A stretch of 64,000 nucleotides of DNA from Amorphochlora amoebiformis (taxonomy: Eukaryota; Cercozoa; Chlorarachniophyceae). Every line of letters begins with the position of its first letter. Positions within the stretch are counted from its first letter, which is position 1. The notes beneath the pieces are model-generated. The model saw only the letters and a list, made by a program, of their open reading frames with translations. It searched no databases and was not told where the DNA came from. The position numbers and the translations under genes are program-made. Of this stretch, positions 1-64,000 are shown in pieces. The DNA lies in assembly GCA_054601695.1 (NCBI GenBank), contig BAAHQB010000015.1, positions 1,302,001 through 1,366,000 of the forward strand, given 5' to 3'.

Positions 1-8
1 TAAGAATG

Positions 9-64
<56 letters not shown>

Positions 65-271
65 AATAATATATTAGCAGTTAATATTATAGTAATACAT
101 AATGTCAGTAACAAAAAGAATATGTAATTAGTAACAATAACATACATACATACACACACACACACACAAACATACATATATATATATGTATATACTATAT
201 ATATATATATGTATATATATATACCTATATATATATATATATATGCAGATACATATTATATATATACACAC

Positions 272-306
<35 letters not shown>

Positions 307-388
307 CATACATATATAATGTGTATAAATATATATATATATATACATCTACACAGGATATATATATATATATTTATTTTATATATAC

Positions 389-441
<53 letters not shown>

Positions 442-478
442 CACACAGGTCTAGTTGTTGAAGACAAATAAGGCCCTC

Positions 479-515
<37 letters not shown>

Positions 516-567
516 CATATACATCTATACAGGTCTAGTTGTCGAAGACGAATACACAGGCCCTCGA

Positions 568-599
<32 letters not shown>

Positions 600-677
600 A
601 TGTATATGTGTATATACATCTATACAGGTCTAGTTGTTGAAGATGAATACACAGGCCCTCGAATGTATATATATATA

Positions 678-717
<40 letters not shown>

Positions 718-785
718 ATATATATACAGGTCTAGTTGTTGAAGATGAATACACAGGCCCTCGAATATGTATTATACATACATAT

Positions 786-867
<82 letters not shown>

Positions 868-877
868 ATATATATAC

Positions 878-913
<36 letters not shown>

Positions 914-933
914 TGAAGACAAATAAGGCCCTC

Positions 934-993
<60 letters not shown>
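1..993. repeat. (TA)n intron with truncated copies of a PP5 exon 5' end
   Basis: This intronic stretch upstream of the first PP5 exon is almost pure (TA)n with a few CA/TG patches. Five truncated copies of the start of the exon at 994-1085 are embedded in it, at about 446-480, 530-567, 626-663, 728-765 and 914-936. Most carry the acceptor AG followed by GTCTAGTTGTTGAAGA and end at the CCCTCGAAT motif, where (TA)n resumes. The copies at 446 and 914 share a deletion (GACAAATAAGG). No other gene is visible. Confidence 0.85.
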
Positions 994-10115
<9,122 letters not shown>

Positions 10116-11145
10116 CCAAATTACCTCCTCGTTACCCATGGGATACATACACCAGAGCAATTGCTTGAGTTCATCAATGTAAATTTTTGATGAGGCTAAA
10201 ACTATTGATCGAATTATTTTAATAAGCACAACTCGTGCGTATGTTGCGACTATTTGCGTTTTACGAGAAAGTTTAACAAACTCAGAAACTTGCTGCATGC
10301 AAGTATAGATGATCTAGATGATGGTAAACCGCAGATAGATACGTACGTACGCATTGACGAAAACAGCCTGAGCTCGTATATCTAGTTCGTAATCAGCGGC
10401 GTTCGGTTGTCAGCTAGCTATATAGCTAGTGAAAATTAAACGGAAAACTTATTTTACCATCCCAAAATTAAACTACTCTGTCACACATCACACCCACCGC
10501 ACCTGAGGATCGAATCACCTCCTAAAGAAAGACATACACATCCGGATCCCGCTGCATTCGTACGATTTTCTAGTTTTGCATGTGCGTACGTACGTACGTC
10601 TAGACGTATGCGTATGCACGTGCGCACCCACATACACACACACATACGCACTCATATACACAAGTGCGTACGCACGTATGTAAGCAAGTACGTACCCACG
10701 TACGCCGGCAGCTCTGTATGCGTACTGTATGTACACCTGCAGTTCTGTACTTGTAAGATACTACAGTATGTACACAAGCATACTACGTACGCGTTGTATG
10801 ACGTATAATATGTGGCACTGAGCATACGAACTATACAACCTACACCCTGCTGTTCTTCAACAATCATCATATATGCGCGCCGGCTCAGTTGTATGTTATA
10901 CTTCACAATAATAGATTCTATAGCTAGAATATGTCGAGTACTCCAATACAAATTTATTTCGCACCCGGGTCAGGGTCTAGAGGGTGTGTAATTACCTAAT
11001 TTAAAGAACGTACCTAGCTATGCATATAAGCTGGCAATAGAATTTACCATAATAAAAAAACCAAGAATTTACTATCAGTGCGTAGGGTACGAACGAGCAC
11101 TCGGCGATGCTTACTTATGTCCACGATAATTAAGCTTATACACTA

Positions 11146-11219
<74 letters not shown>

Positions 11220-11369
11220 GTGTATATAATATATGTATGTATACGTACAGATAAATATTTTTTGCATCCATATGTATGCGTATGCGTTGTTTTCATTTAT
11301 TTCAAATTTGATTTTTGCAAGCCCGCAGGGTTTTCTATAGTTCTAATTAATACACCGTCACCCACGTAC
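10116..11369. other. Intergenic region between convergent genes
   Basis: About 1.25 kb separates the PP5 stop (plus strand) from the WDR33-like stop (minus strand). It is mostly ordinary-complexity sequence with several TACG-rich runs (near 10340, 10585 and 10660-10720) and one (TA)n at 11149-11220. I see no convincing gene or RNA. The 3' UTRs and polyadenylation sites of both genes should fall here, but no certain AATAAA signal stood out. Confidence 0.6.
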
Positions 11370-28117
<16,748 letters not shown>

Positions 28118-28136
28118 GGTGGTGTATAAAACACCG
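28118..28136 (-). terminator. Candidate histone 3' hairpin of H4
   Basis: On the transcribed (minus) strand the sequence reads CGGTGTTTTATACACCACC: a GGTGT/ACACC stem with a 5-nt loop, 42 nt after the H4 stop. The same CGGTGT-N5-ACACCACC layout follows H2A. Metazoan histone stem-loops have a different stem sequence and a 4-nt loop, so equivalence is inferred. Confidence 0.55.
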
Positions 28137-28178
28137 ATTCTATTGGTTTGTAGCTCGGGGGCTCGAAGTGTAGCGAAA

Positions 28179-29245
<1,067 letters not shown>

Positions 29246-29297
29246 ATTGCTTCTACAAGCGGCTTCAAGATACAAGATATCTCAATACTAAAGCAAC

Positions 29298-29316
29298 CGG
29301 TGTCAATGACACCACC
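29298..29316 (+). terminator. Candidate histone 3' hairpin of H2A
   Basis: The sequence CGGTGTCAATGACACCACC folds as GGTGTC/GACACC with a 3-nt loop, or as a 5-bp stem with a 5-nt loop like the H4 copy. It shares the flanking C and the ACC tail with the H4 hairpin at 28118-28136. Confidence 0.55.
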
Positions 29317-33047
<3,731 letters not shown>

Positions 33048-33059
33048 GTTATATAGATA

Positions 33060-43351
<10,292 letters not shown>

Positions 43352-43395
43352 CTGGGGAATGTGTGGGTTGTATTTCCATGTATGACAGATGTGTA

Positions 43396-43447
<52 letters not shown>

Positions 43448-43464
43448 GCATATGTATGTATATG

Positions 43465-43552
43465 TATATGTATACGTGATCGACCATGTCTGGGGAATGT
43501 GTGGGTGATATTTCCATACATTCGTATATTCTATGTGACTGATGTGTATTAG

Positions 43553-43586
<34 letters not shown>

Positions 43587-43655
43587 ATATATGCATATGT
43601 ATGTATATGTATATGTATACGTGATCGAAAATGTCTGGGGAATGTGTGGGTGGTA
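43465..43655 (-). repeat. Two upstream copies of an exon 5' edge
   Basis: The acceptor region and first bases of exon 43240-43351 (CACACATTCCCCAGACATGG, then TCGGTCACG on the minus strand) recur at about 43477-43515 and 43622-43660. Each is separated from the next by (TA)n and by TATACATATACATACATATG. Confidence 0.8.
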
Positions 43656-43719
43656 TTTCCATGCCTTCATATCATTTTATGTATGACGGATGTATATGAT
43701 ATGCACATATATATATAAA

Positions 43720-63911
<20,192 letters not shown>

Positions 63912-63934
63912 CATATATATATATATATATATAA

Positions 63935-63972
<38 letters not shown>

Positions 63973-64000
63973 GTATATATATATATTATATATATATATA

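Noticed and set aside
10116-11140. tRNA or small RNA gene in the convergent intergenic region
   Set aside because: No cloverleaf with A and B box motifs could be recognised by eye.

Overview
This is nuclear DNA of a eukaryote, probably a unicellular one. The evidence is GT-AG spliced genes with many short exons, intronless divergent histone H4 and H2A genes, interstitial TTAGGG repeats, and introns filled with (TA)n. The lineage cannot be fixed from the window; the protein families present are near-universal. Exon boundaries below were read by eye and checked by reading phase.

Layout. (1) 994-10115, plus strand: a PP5-type serine/threonine phosphatase in 12 exons; its N-terminal TPR part would lie upstream of the window. 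(2) 11370-25403, minus strand, convergent with PP5: a complete WDR33/Pfs2/FY-like mRNA 3'-end processing factor in 28 exons whose lengths sum to an uninterrupted frame of 735 codons plus stop. (3) 28179-29245: divergent H4 and H2A sharing a 329-bp promoter. (4) About 30550-43351, minus strand: one or two unidentified multi-exon genes. (5) 46339 to the window end, plus strand: a gene encoding an F-BAR-like protein with a PH domain embedded in it and SH3 domains at the end.

Most of the rest is simple sequence: (TA)n, CT/GA tracts, (TAA)n, TTAGGG-like arrays and minisatellites of 15 to about 92 bp. Most long open frames (poly Tyr-Ile, Leu-Ser, Arg-Glu, 11-residue repeats) are by-products of these repeats, since (TA)n has no stop codon in any frame.

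The most striking signal is that exon edges are repeatedly duplicated into the neighbouring TA-rich introns. Truncated copies of an exon's 5' end, with its acceptor, lie upstream of the intact exon. Copies of a 3' end, with its donor, lie downstream. I count more than 15 such sites across all the spliced genes, with 1 to about 22 copies each, so the spliceosome faces rows of decoy sites. Other notable points are the PH domain inside an F-BAR-like fold, two full copies of one PH exon, telomere-type repeats that form splice donors, and a shared 3' hairpin behind both histone genes.
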